Position numbers and translations under genes: made by a program. From Arabidopsis thaliana (lineage: Eukaryota > Streptophyta > Magnoliopsida > Brassicales > Brassicaceae): DNA of 64,000 nucleotides. Of this stretch, positions 22,764-32,608 are shown in pieces. The notes under the pieces were generated by a model that worked only from the letters and a program-made list of their open reading frames with translations, ran no database searches and was not told the DNA's origin. Location of the stretch: contig NC_003071.7 of assembly GCF_000001735.4 (NCBI RefSeq), forward strand, positions 16,529,443 through 16,593,442, in the 5' to 3' direction. Positions within the stretch are counted from its first letter, which is position 1. Each line of letters begins with the position of its first letter.

Positions 22764-23840
22764 CATTAAAATAATAATATAACTGGTGTTTTGTTTATAA
22801 ACTTTTTAGTAGGATTACGGTTGGGTTTAGTTTTCTTTAACCAAGGCAAACCTAATTCATCACTGTTATGCATCTGATTCTGAATTCAAATGATAAGATA
22901 CAGCAACTGAGGTGAGATTAATAAAAAATGTAAGGTAATTTACGTGTTGAAATGTAGACCAATGTATTCGTCATTTTATATATATATTTATTATCTCGTT
23001 TATACAAATAGAAAAAGAAATAAACGTTTATTGTCAGAGGCTCTAATTTCTATATACACAGAAGTGATGCTTTTAGGTAACCAAAGATTATATATATATA
23101 TATATATATTATTTTTGGTGACCAAAAATAATGTTAATGTTTCTTGGATTTGACATACAGTATTAACCTCGTAACGGTCAAATTAGAGCTCATTAATCAA
23201 GATTGGTCTTTCCATATTCACTTGGCTATTCCCATAAAGATTTTACATGCATGCACACAGGCGACAGCGGACAGGCCAATCCGATTTTTAAAAAATTCAG
23301 TTTCTAGCTTACGTCATCAACGAAGAAAAAAAAAATGAAATTAATATCCAAGTATAGAAAGCATCGGAACACATTTTCCTACGTAGTGAGTCATGAGATT
23401 TAACAGCACAATCCAAAGAGGCAGAGAGAACACGTTGTTTTAGTCACAGAAGTTTGTTTATAGACATTTATGTAAGGCTTAGAATTTATGCATTATTTGT
23501 GATCTTGTGTTTGTGAATTTTGATTGCATTACATATGTTTCTACATCAAGTAACTTCGGTACGGGTATGGATACACTCCTCTTGCCACTTTTTTCTTCCT
23601 GACAAAGACGATGCGAAAATTGAATACTCGTAATTAAAAAAGTACATAAAGAAAAACGCAGAAAATATCTCGTGGCCCTTTTCTATCCAAAGGAGTCTCG
23701 TGTCAGAAATTGCATGTGACGAGTAATTAATATTCCCATTCGTTTCAATATATATGAACCCATATTATTTTCTTTCACGCATCATTGATAATCACGTTCA
23801 CGTTCACATATGTTTTATTTATATTTCCTTTGATCACAGC

Positions 23841-23877
23841 GTAAGTATTTACCAAAAAAAAAAGGTAAGTATTTACC
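23841..23877. repeat. A-tract flanked by 13-bp direct repeats
   Basis: GTAAGTATTTACC at 23841-23853 recurs exactly at 23865-23877, separated by ten A residues and one G. Confidence 0.7.
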
Positions 23878-24073
23878 CAATTTAACGTTCGGAAATTAAA
23901 ATGCAAACTCCTTCCATTTTTTACAATTACACACTAGGAAAAAATTACTTGTCATCACTCACCATTACACTAGAGAAAGCAATATCTTTAGGGACTAATT
24001 AGGTTTAAATGTAATATAACAACAAATAAACCCGACCAAAGGTGGAACTAGGGATTGAAGAAAATACAGTTAA

Positions 24074-24259
24074 CACGTGCTTTGAGTTTGCAGATTCTCT
24101 TGTTCGTGCAAGAGAGAGGGAGAGACGAGTTTGACCGTTGACCGGAAAAGAAGCGCCGGTAAGCGGGCTAAGTCGGTCCCCTGCGTTACTCGAAACCTCG
24201 CTTTCACACATCTCTACAGACACGTGTCAGTGGTCACGCCCACCTGTTAGACGCACGTG
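24074..24259. promoter_or_regulatory. G-box and W-box cluster
   Basis: CACGTG occurs at 24074-24079, 24221-24226 (within ACACGTGTC) and 24254-24259. TTGACC occurs twice at 24131-24136 and 24138-24143. This GC-richer patch (to ~24350) ends in a CT-rich stretch like a leader. It lies 3.2 kb upstream of the DVL gene. It could be a distal enhancer or the promoter of an unannotated transcript; sequence alone does not decide. Confidence 0.45.
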
Positions 24260-26560
24260 CCTCAACGTCGACGCAAAAGAACCACAACGATCTCTTCTCT
24301 CTTTGACCTCTGCTTTGTTTCTTTTCTTGCTCTCACTGTTTATTCACCTTTTAACGTTAAGAACTCAAGTGGATAATGGACTAAGAGAAACACGAATATT
24401 AATAATTGATGGCAAATCATAGTGAAAGATTTTGAGAGATTATTTGATTTGGTGTGTAGATTGTCAGAATCTGAAAGAAAATATGAATATTTATCTTTAC
24501 CAAAAAAAAAAAAATGAATTTATTTAGTTCCTCTTTTTATTTTTTTAACCAAACATAGACAAACTCATTTGTGATATATCTTAACATTTAACAAAAAAGA
24601 AAAGAAAAGAAAAAAGAAGGATAAAATAATTGAATTCCAGTTTCAGGTCATAAGAATCTAATTTCAGCATAGTAAATTTTGCTTTACTACATTGGCAGTT
24701 TTGGATAGAAAGTAACAAAGTTATAGAGTTGTCACACTCTTCGACTGTAACTCAATATGTTTTTGTCTTATCAATTTTTTTGGCAGCTATCGAAAGCTCG
24801 GAAGAACTCACACTTTAATTTGTCAATAAATTTCAGTTGATATCTTGCTAAATTTTCTGAATTGCAAAAAAAAAGTGGCTATTTTGACCATAAAAATGCA
24901 GTTTAATGATGTTGTAGTATAATAGTCTTGGAAAAACCATCAACAATTGTTTTACGAGAAAATATCAAATATGGATGGAATTACCCGCGAAAAATTAAGT
25001 AACAAACAAACAAGAAAAAGTTATAATAGTAAAAAGTGAGCTTACAATACACAGACGTCGCATCCTTTGGATTGATGGATGACACATTTTGGATGTAAGC
25101 GTTTATGTATTTTATCTACTTCCGGCGTGTAGTCAATTTTTGAGGTCATTTACACATTTCTACCTATTTCAATTCATACAATACAGATGTTTAGAGATTT
25201 TAACGAACTTTGATTATTATTTTTCTGTCGCAGAATATGTATAGTTAGGTTAGACATAGCATATTCACTACTATAAAAACGGTACAAACAGAATAATAGT
25301 AATCTCTCTAAGCATATCGTTTTTTTTTTTTTATGTCAAACGCAATTAGTTTTTAGAACAACATTGTACTACAACTCGACTTATACGCAAGAGTCGGCCA
25401 AGTACTAACGATAATATTTTTATAATTGCTTCATTTTCCGATCATGAAGTTGGGCTACAAGCCCAATAATATTGGTCTTCCACTACTACTCTATATTTTT
25501 GTTTGTCTCTTAATACTTCATATTTGCTCTAGAATCTAATTTTGTTGAGTTGAGTTTGAAGTTTACTTTGGTTCTATTTTTTCCACTTCAGTTTGGTTTA
25601 ATCCCCCCTGTTTTGGTTCAATTCACATCCAAAACTTGTTTATTTATGTTTTATGAGTTAAAATAGTATCATTAACAAAAACGGTAAGCTGGTTAATGAT
25701 GACTTCTTCAGTCCAAAAATTAGTCGGACTTCAGCATAAAATACCACTCGTTAACTCAAAGAGAAAGGAACAGAAAACAAACTTACCAGAAAAGAGAAAA
25801 ATACGGGAGAAAAAACCCAATAAAGACGAACGAGAAGAGAAATAAACATCAAAGTCAGGCAAAAATAGGAGCACTAAAATAGCCAAACCAGATTACTACA
25901 CCACCATGTGATTTCACATCCTTTCCTTCATCTTCATCTTCCTCTTCTCCATCCATTTTTTTTGTTGTCATTTCTTACGATTCTTAGTAGTAAAATATTC
26001 ACCGCAGTAAAGTAAAGTAGATAGAGAGATTCATAGAAACATTATAATTCGTTACAAAGAAAAAGAAGTTACATACATGGAAACACATAAGTATACAGTT
26101 AATATTCCTTTGTTGTAGGTGCAATTATTAATTGATCTGAGCAAGTAATTAACAGTTACAGGTGCAGAGAAAGAGACTGAGATTTGCTTTGATGCATTAA
26201 AATCCCCCTCTTTCACTCTTCTCTACTCTCCCCACTTTCTGACTTTTCCTTCCCTCTTTAATCTTCAATTTTTTTATTAAAAAAAATGATTGGAATAGGA
26301 GAATCCCAAAAATACTGATCCGATCTACTTTTAATTTTTCAATATTATCACAAAACTTATAACTTTTAAAGTGTTAGCCAAGAGCGTGATCCATCGAACG
26401 GATCATTTGAAATATATCGTTTTTTATATGCTCATTGTTTACGTTTTCATAATTTTCGTATTACAAGGAAAGAAAAATATATCTCAAAAAGTATTTGTTG
26501 AAGTCTTGTACAATCATGATTTTCATTTCACAAATAAGATTTCAGGTTCCTAAATAATTA

Positions 26561-26798
26561 ATGATCTCCAATGCCCAACTCAATATTTTCCTCTATTTCG
26601 AAAGAAATATTGTTGATTTTGCTCCATCGTATGACTCTACTATAGAGGAAACGTATAGAGCAATCTCTACACTTTTCCTCTATTTTAGAGTCAACTCTAT
26701 TTTAAAACCATACAATGAAACAAAATCAACAATATTTCCTCCAAAATAGAATGAATTCTATTTTAGAAGAAAATATTGAATTGGGCATTGGAGATGCT
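26561..26798. mobile_element. Fold-back MITE, PIF/Harbinger-like
   Basis: The ends are inverted repeats: CTCCAATGCCCAACTCAATA on the left, and on the right GAAAATATTGAATTGGGCAT then TGGAGATGCT. The inverted complementarity continues inward (GAAATATTGTTGATTTTG against CAAAATCAACAATATTTC), so most of the 238 bp folds back. A TTA lies on both sides (26558-26560 and 26799-26801), matching the 3-bp target duplication of PIF/Harbinger elements. There is no coding capacity. Superfamily assignment is by TIR and TSD only. Confidence 0.8.
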
Positions 26799-27380
26799 TT
26801 AACAGTTTTTTACTTTTATGTAAACGAAAACGGAATAAACCCTAAAAAGAATATTGATATAACAAATTAAATTCTCATTGCTCTTGGCTTAGTAATATTG
26901 GAAGCTACTTTAAATTTTATAATAAAAAGAAACAAAAAAAAAGACTTTATAAAAAAATATGAGCAACAAATAAGGGTTTGTTAAACCAGCTAAACGTATC
27001 ATAATACCGTTGGTCTCTTCGATTCTCGCTAGATATAAGTTGGATTACGTAAATTCTAACAACATTTCGTTAAAATCTCGTAATTAGTTTGGATTTTTCC
27101 TCTTTATATATGATTAATTGAGGTTTTTAAATATCAAAGACAAATGCTTCACATTTAAGAAAAAAAAAAGTGTTAATGGTGGGGCAGTCGAGGCCGCAAC
27201 AAGGCCCCGGGCAATACCGACTGCCACAACTCTCTGCATCCTCTTCTAATTTTATATTTATCACAAAATCCGACAAAAGTATACAAAAATCAATAAATAT
27301 TTAACCTATAATATTTATCTTTGCATATTATAATAATTATTATTTTAAAATCGAAATGGTTCTACAATAAAAATATCCAT

Positions 27381-27388
27381 TATAAATA
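27381..27388 (+). promoter_or_regulatory. TATA box of the DVL/RTFL gene
   Basis: TATAAATA lies 215 bases upstream of the ATG. It is followed by a leader rich in CT and AAATCTCC repeats. Confidence 0.6.
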
Positions 27389-27595
27389 CAGAACCCTAAC
27401 TCTCTTTTCAGTTGCTGACTCAAATCTCCAAACTCCTAGAAAATCTCCAAATTCCCAAGTTTGTTTCTTTAATCTCTCTATTCCTCACAAACTCATCAAT
27501 TTCCAACGAACCCACAAGATCAAATATTTATCCTTTTTTCCTCGTTGAGATCGATCACACACACACAAATCTGAAATCTGAGATCTTTAACATCA

Positions 27596-27859
27596 ATGGC
27601 GTCATCGTCTAGCCTGACTCGATCGGGAAGCGTCCACCTAGACGAGAAGTGGAAACTGTCAAAGAAAGACGGCGGCGCGTCGAGGATCACGCGCTCTTCA
27701 TCGACCTCATCTTCTTCCTTCAACGGCAAGAAACAGGGGAGATGTGCTTTTACGAGAAAGTGTGCAAGATTGGTTAAAGAACAGAGAGCTCGTTTCTACA
27801 TCATGCGTCGATGCGTAATCATGCTTATTTGCTGGAGAGATAATTACTCTGATTCTTAA
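27596..27859 (+). CDS. RTFL8: DVL/ROTUNDIFOLIA-like small polypeptide (At2g39705, RTFL8/DVL11)
   Basis: This is a single-exon 87-aa protein. The N-terminal ~48 residues are Ser-rich and basic (MASSSSLTRSGSVHLDEKW). The C-terminal part is the conserved RTF domain, beginning CAFTRKCARLVKEQRARFYI and continuing MRRCVIMLICWRD. Family members are plasma-membrane-associated plant-specific peptides that restrict cell proliferation along organ axes when overexpressed. The paralogue number (RTFL8, alias DVL11) is recalled with the locus and is less certain than the family. It is the only supported gene between 16.0 and 32.6 kb. Confidence 0.9.
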   Translation: MASSSSLTRSGSVHLDEKWKLSKKDGGASRITRSSSTSSSSFNGKKQGRCAFTRKCARLVKEQRARFYIMRRCVIMLICWRDNYSDS

Positions 27860-28680
27860 AAAAAAAAAAAAAAACCAAATCTCTCTCTGTTTCTTGATTT
27901 CTCTGTTTCTATGTTTCTGAAACCAAAGTAGATAGTTATAATACATGTACATAAAGGGTTCTGTTTTCTGTTGGTTTCTACTTCTTTAGATGAACTTTAG
28001 ATTTTGTTTATGATTCTGGTTAGAGAAGCTTTGTTTAAGATCAGTTCCAGTGTGAAGGAAAATAAAAAAAAAACGAAGAACAGACAAATTGTAAAATATT
28101 TTAATCAAGTATAAAATAGTGAATTAGATTCGTCTTTCGACTTCTTGTGACGATTTTGTTTTTGTTTGTTGCTCTTTTGTTCGTTTGTGTTTTTTGCATA
28201 TTTTCCTCTTCTTGTTGTTCATTAATGATATTACTCTGAAGATGACGACGATGAATGTGGCTTTTCTCTAGAGTCTATAGAGGTGGGAGAGAGAGAAAAA
28301 GATTCCATTGGAACTGTTACGATTAAGCTATGTGTGGATCTTGTGTGCTTAGTCTGACAAAGTTATTAGTTTTTCTCTCTTTTTAGTAATAAACAATTAT
28401 GATTTATATATTTTTCTAAAATTTCATTTCTTAATTAGTTATGATTAATATTTGAAGTTGTAGTCAAGCTCTTTTGTTTATGCTTAATGATATAAAACTA
28501 TACTTGTAGAATTGTTAGACTTAGCCATGATTAGACTTGTTCAAGAAATTAGAATGTGTTAAATATGATTACGACTTTCTTTTATACTTAAACTATTACG
28601 AGGCTTTTTTAATATAGTTTTCGATTAGTGCCATTTCGTTGCTTATGAAATTGGTTCTTTAACGGGTAATATTTAATGTT

Positions 28681-28785
28681 GATTGGGACTAATATTGGAG
28701 GTGATTTTTTTCCTTCTCAAGAAAGGAAGAATATTGATTGGTTAATCTTGGAGGTGATTTTTCTTCTCATGAAAGGAAGAATCAT
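28681..28785. repeat. Tandem duplication, ~52-bp period
   Basis: Both copies start GATTGG (28681 and 28735) and share TTGGAGGTGATTTTT, then CTTCTCA[A/T]GAAAGGAAGAAT. A few substitutions and small indels separate them. Confidence 0.75.
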
Positions 28786-28845
28786 AACAAGATACGTGGA
28801 TTATATCTAGTTTAATTGTTTAGTTTTATTAGCATCTTTAGTTAA

Positions 28846-28897
28846 ATTTCATTGATCTTTTTAGCCAAAAAAGAAGAGGAGAGATTTCATTGATCTT
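28846..28897. repeat. 24-bp insertion flanked by 14-bp direct repeats
   Basis: ATTTCATTGATCTT at 28846-28859 recurs exactly at 28884-28897. The intervening sequence is TTTAGCCAAAAAAGAAGAGG followed by AGAG. Confidence 0.7.
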
Positions 28898-29010
28898 CAT
28901 TATCTTGTTCTCGAGTAACTTAATTATATAAAACCCAAGACAAACCATTTTAGTGGCCATTTAGGATTCAATATCTATATACTATCACAATTCACACACA
29001 TGCATTTGTG

Positions 29011-29070
29011 GGAAATTATATGGATTTTTTTTTTTTTTTTTTTTTTTTTCATCTGGAAAGTATATGGATT
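29011..29070. repeat. Poly(T) insertion flanked by 16-bp direct repeats
   Basis: GGAAATTATATGGATT (29011-29026) recurs as GGAAAGTATATGGATT (29055-29070). Between them is a run of T ending CATCT. On the - strand it reads AGATG then poly(A), like a minimal retroposed tail. Confidence 0.7.
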
Positions 29071-30791
29071 AAAACTAGATTATCAACAAACTTGAAATAA
29101 TCTTATCTGATATCATATTTCAATTCTATATAGTTTTATTTATATTATGGGTCAAAGTTGATTTATTTGGTCAATCTTCCATTCACATTAAAAAAAAAAT
29201 TGAATTTGGAAATAAAAGAAGTATAATTGTTATCGTATTTAGCAGTGAAAAAAGGCTAAAAACTTATTCTTAAAGTTTTCTCAATCCAAATTTGTTTTGT
29301 TTTATTTTATTTTGTTAAATTAGTAACAGGAGAGAAAACTACATTAATCAAATAATTAACACTTCACATGCGAAACTAACAGCTGGATTTCTTGTAGTTT
29401 CTTACCATGGGCATCTCTGCATTGCAGAGTTATCATATGCATCTGACTCCTCTATCACTTATTATATACTCTATTTTTATACACTTTTAACCTATATGGC
29501 TAATATAGTCGCATCTTTGTATTTATTTTGCAAACAAACAAAAGAAAAAAGACTGCATTTGAAGAAATTCTTTAGTACCGAGGCTGTTTATTTCGTGGGT
29601 AATCAATTGAGACATTAACTACATATGATTTAGGTTCCAGATCAGTACATGATGTATCTCTGTCCATTCACAAACGAGATTACCACTTTAGGAAGTGCTA
29701 TTGGACTTTACTGGCATGCTGAAATATCAATAGATCAATATGATTGTCACCGAAAAAAATACAATCAAATGATGTATATATTGATATGACAACTGATGAG
29801 TATGTAGAAACATAAGACTATAGGTTATTTGGGAAATGTAACCGAACCAATTCTTTTCACAAGAGTAGTTAATCTTATTATAAAATACAATTATTCTACA
29901 GGATTATTTTCGTAGCATTTTTCAAAAATGTTATTCTATATATGCATTAGCATTCTAAGTGTGGTTTATACATGTAAATAACTGTTTTTCAAAAAGAATA
30001 TTCCATTTGTTCAAGATCAAGACGAACTATGTTTTAGGATTTGGAAAAAGAAAAAGCGTATATTAGCCATCCCCACAAATCTAAAGGATCTTTGTTTTAA
30101 TGATTATGAATTGTTTGATTGTTCATTAGCATGCTTAAATTGGATTATTATAGACATATCCGGAGTTCCGGACAATTCCGTTTGACTTTCTTTAACAATT
30201 CTTTTGTCACTTTTGTGGGCGTCTTGTTAATTTTATATTATATCGACAATTATTGATGATTTCTAATTTATTATTCTACTTGATTAAAACTATGAAATTT
30301 GCTAATGCGTGTTTTCCTCCAAAAGACAAAACATCTCTTTAGTAATTGTAGTCCTAAATAACGAAGTCGGAACTAGGAAGTAGGAAATGCTACTCTATGC
30401 CATATTGCCATATAGAACAAATTCTGCTTCAAAATTCAAGAGTCATAATTAATTAGTTCTATAAGATAAAATCAGTATATCGAAAAAGAAGGCCGAAGGC
30501 CAATCTCAAAGGTCTAGCAAATGGTTTAACTCGATCCAAAGGCATGATTTGAAATAAATACAAAAATGTAATTTAGGGTCCATGTTTGGTCAACAATCAC
30601 ATCCGTGACACGCAAGCCTGAATAACATTAATAGTAGAGACAAAATTATCCTAATGATGAGAAATACATGCATCCATAATTCGGATAGTTTCAAGATATA
30701 TGGGATGGAAATTCAGGTAATGGGTCCGGTTTTCGGATTTTGAGTATAGTTATCCGAATTTTTACTAATTTGAATGAGATCGATCTTTATT

Positions 30792-30845
30792 CTTTAGGGT
30801 TGATTTTTTTTTTTTTTTTTTTTTTTTGGGCAACACTTTAGGGTT
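30792..30845. repeat. Poly(T) insertion flanked by 10-bp direct repeats
   Basis: CTTTAGGGTT occurs at 30792-30801 and 30836-30845. A T-run ending GGGCAACA lies between them. On the - strand it reads TGTTGCCC then poly(A). Confidence 0.6.
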
Positions 30846-31080
30846 AAATTTAGAATTATAGTTTTTTGTTTTTTTTTGTTTTTTTTTGAAAAAGAGATAG
30901 TTTCAAATATTTGAAATTTTTATATCAATTTTAGTTTTGTTTAAATTATATTTTTTTTTGTGTCAAAATTGGACCCACGCTCGGTCATGTGAATCGGCTA
31001 TATATACGTATATAATATCAAAGTACCAAGCATTTAGACAAACAACAGGAATGATGCCACACGATCTTGAAAGATATATA

Positions 31081-31338
31081 CTCCCTCTGTTCCTTTTTGT
31101 TTGATCTTTTAGGAAAAACACAAATATTAAGAAAACATATTAAATGTTGCTTTAAAATATATTGTTTTTTGTGATTTATAATTTTCAATAACTCTAAACC
31201 AATGATATTCAATAATTTGTATTGAAGTTTACAATTTATTAATTATAACTAATAACTATTGCATTGAAAACCAAAAAATCAATCTTTTTGAAATAAATTT
31301 TTTTAAAAAAAAAATCAAACAAAAAGGAACAGAGGGAG
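31081..31338. mobile_element. Stowaway-like MITE (Tc1/mariner)
   Basis: The element starts CTCCCTCTGTTCCTTTTTGT and ends with the inverted complement (ACAAAAAGGAACAGAGGGAG). TA dinucleotides flank it at 31079-31080 and 31339-31340. The 258-bp AT-rich interior has no ORF. The CTCCCTC-GTTCC terminus and TA duplication are hallmarks of Stowaway MITEs. Confidence 0.88.
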
Positions 31339-32608
31339 TATCAAAGAACCGAGTTCAAGAAGAGACATTACGAAATCAATGTGATAAAGGGAATTATAAT
31401 TTATTTTCTTTTTAGAGCTTTATATCATTCCTCTCTTTTTTCTTTCTAAAGTTGTTATTTTAATTTGAGAAACGGTTAAAAGCATTATTGCTACGACACT
31501 TTGCAAATCAGGTTCAATGGCAAACATGTAAAGAGTATGTGACGTTTGTATGCATGTACATAGATGATAGATGAGTTGACATATCGGTTAATATATATTA
31601 ATGTGAGACAAAAATAGAAGTAGGTAATGAAAGGATCAAAGAAAAGATTCAAAGAATCGAAATCACTTTGTATTTGTTTGGGGCATTGTTATGGGTCTTT
31701 GATAGCATCACATGAACAAATATGGATACCCACCAGCATATGGAGTGACTTGGATCTCCTTGATATGGCTTTGTCTCTTTATGTTACCTCCTTCTCCTTG
31801 TATTTGTCTACACAATTACAAAAGACTAAAGTTAAAAAAACTAATAAAGAACTAGAAAAGACTTCCTCACACAATTATTAAGAAAACATTTCGATATGTA
31901 TAGACGTCTGTTGAAATTAAATTTCAGTTGGACCCATTGGTTTAAGATTGGATTATTCTTTATGATTTTTTTTTTTCCACTTGTAAATGTGTCGCATATA
32001 TAGAGGTTGGACAGTGGACATCACAATGGCAGCGTAAGTTGGAAAAAGTTCCAAAACCCTGCCCGCTGAGCGCTGGCCCAATAACCATATTCTTGGGTTT
32101 TTCGCATACTTGGGCTTTTAACGTGTTCGGAATGAAGGCCAAGGTAAGGATTATTCTCAACTGACTTCTCCCACTAGCAGCTCACGTCAATTCGTATCAT
32201 CAAATCATGGGCCTAGCCCAATCATTCGTTTCACACAAAGCCCAACAATTGTATAATTAAGTGATCCTCCGAGCCAAGCTTTCGATTGTCGTTTGTTAGT
32301 TTTCGAATTGACATGTTGTGGGACGCATGGCCACATTGATATTTTAAGTGGAATTAGTTGCAGACTGAGGAAGGGAACCTATACCAAAATATCTAAATCG
32401 CTTTCTAATTTTATAATTTTTAAACGAAAAAAGTGAAGATTTCCTATAATACACATCCTTACAAAATTCCCCACAAAAAAAAAAAACTCTACGTACCATA
32501 ATCGTATAAGAAGACTGTAAGCTATACTCACAAAACTATAAAAACGTATCAATGGTCTAGAAGATATTCTCATGTCACACACGACACAGAAGACTTAAAC
32601 AAGTCCTA

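Larger units (their letters stand above)
16176..27380. other. 11-kb gene-free interval between EXPA4 and the DVL gene
   Basis: No frame here is long, spliced into a family, or recognisable. The sequence is strongly AT-rich, with many homopolymer tracts. Supported contents are three A/T insertions bounded by direct repeats (20405, 22725, 23841), one MITE (26561-26798), and two less AT-rich patches with G-boxes (about 17.46-17.70 and 24.07-24.35 kb) that look like promoter or enhancer sequence. Non-coding transcripts cannot be excluded from sequence alone. Confidence 0.6.
27860..32608. other. AT-rich spacer between the DVL gene and the aspartyl protease gene
   Basis: The first few hundred bases are DVL 3' UTR. 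The rest has no coding signature. It contains a 52-bp tandem duplication at 28.7 kb, four A/T insertions with flanking repeats (28846, 29011, 30792, 30858), and a Stowaway-like MITE at 31.1 kb. The 32.2-32.6 kb end is the aspartyl protease 3' flank. Confidence 0.6.

Noticed and set aside
22947..23110. TATATA runs near 22.98 and 23.09 kb as promoters
   Set aside because: They are simple dinucleotide repeats in AT-rich spacer with no following leader or coding sequence.
28991..29049. Long T-run read as a LINE or SINE tail
   Set aside because: There is no element body beyond five bases, so it was recorded only as a short insertion with flanking repeats, not as a transposon.
31627..31881. 84-codon + strand frame near the Stowaway element
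   Set aside because: No recognisable motif and AT-driven Ser/Lys/Leu composition. Treated as chance.
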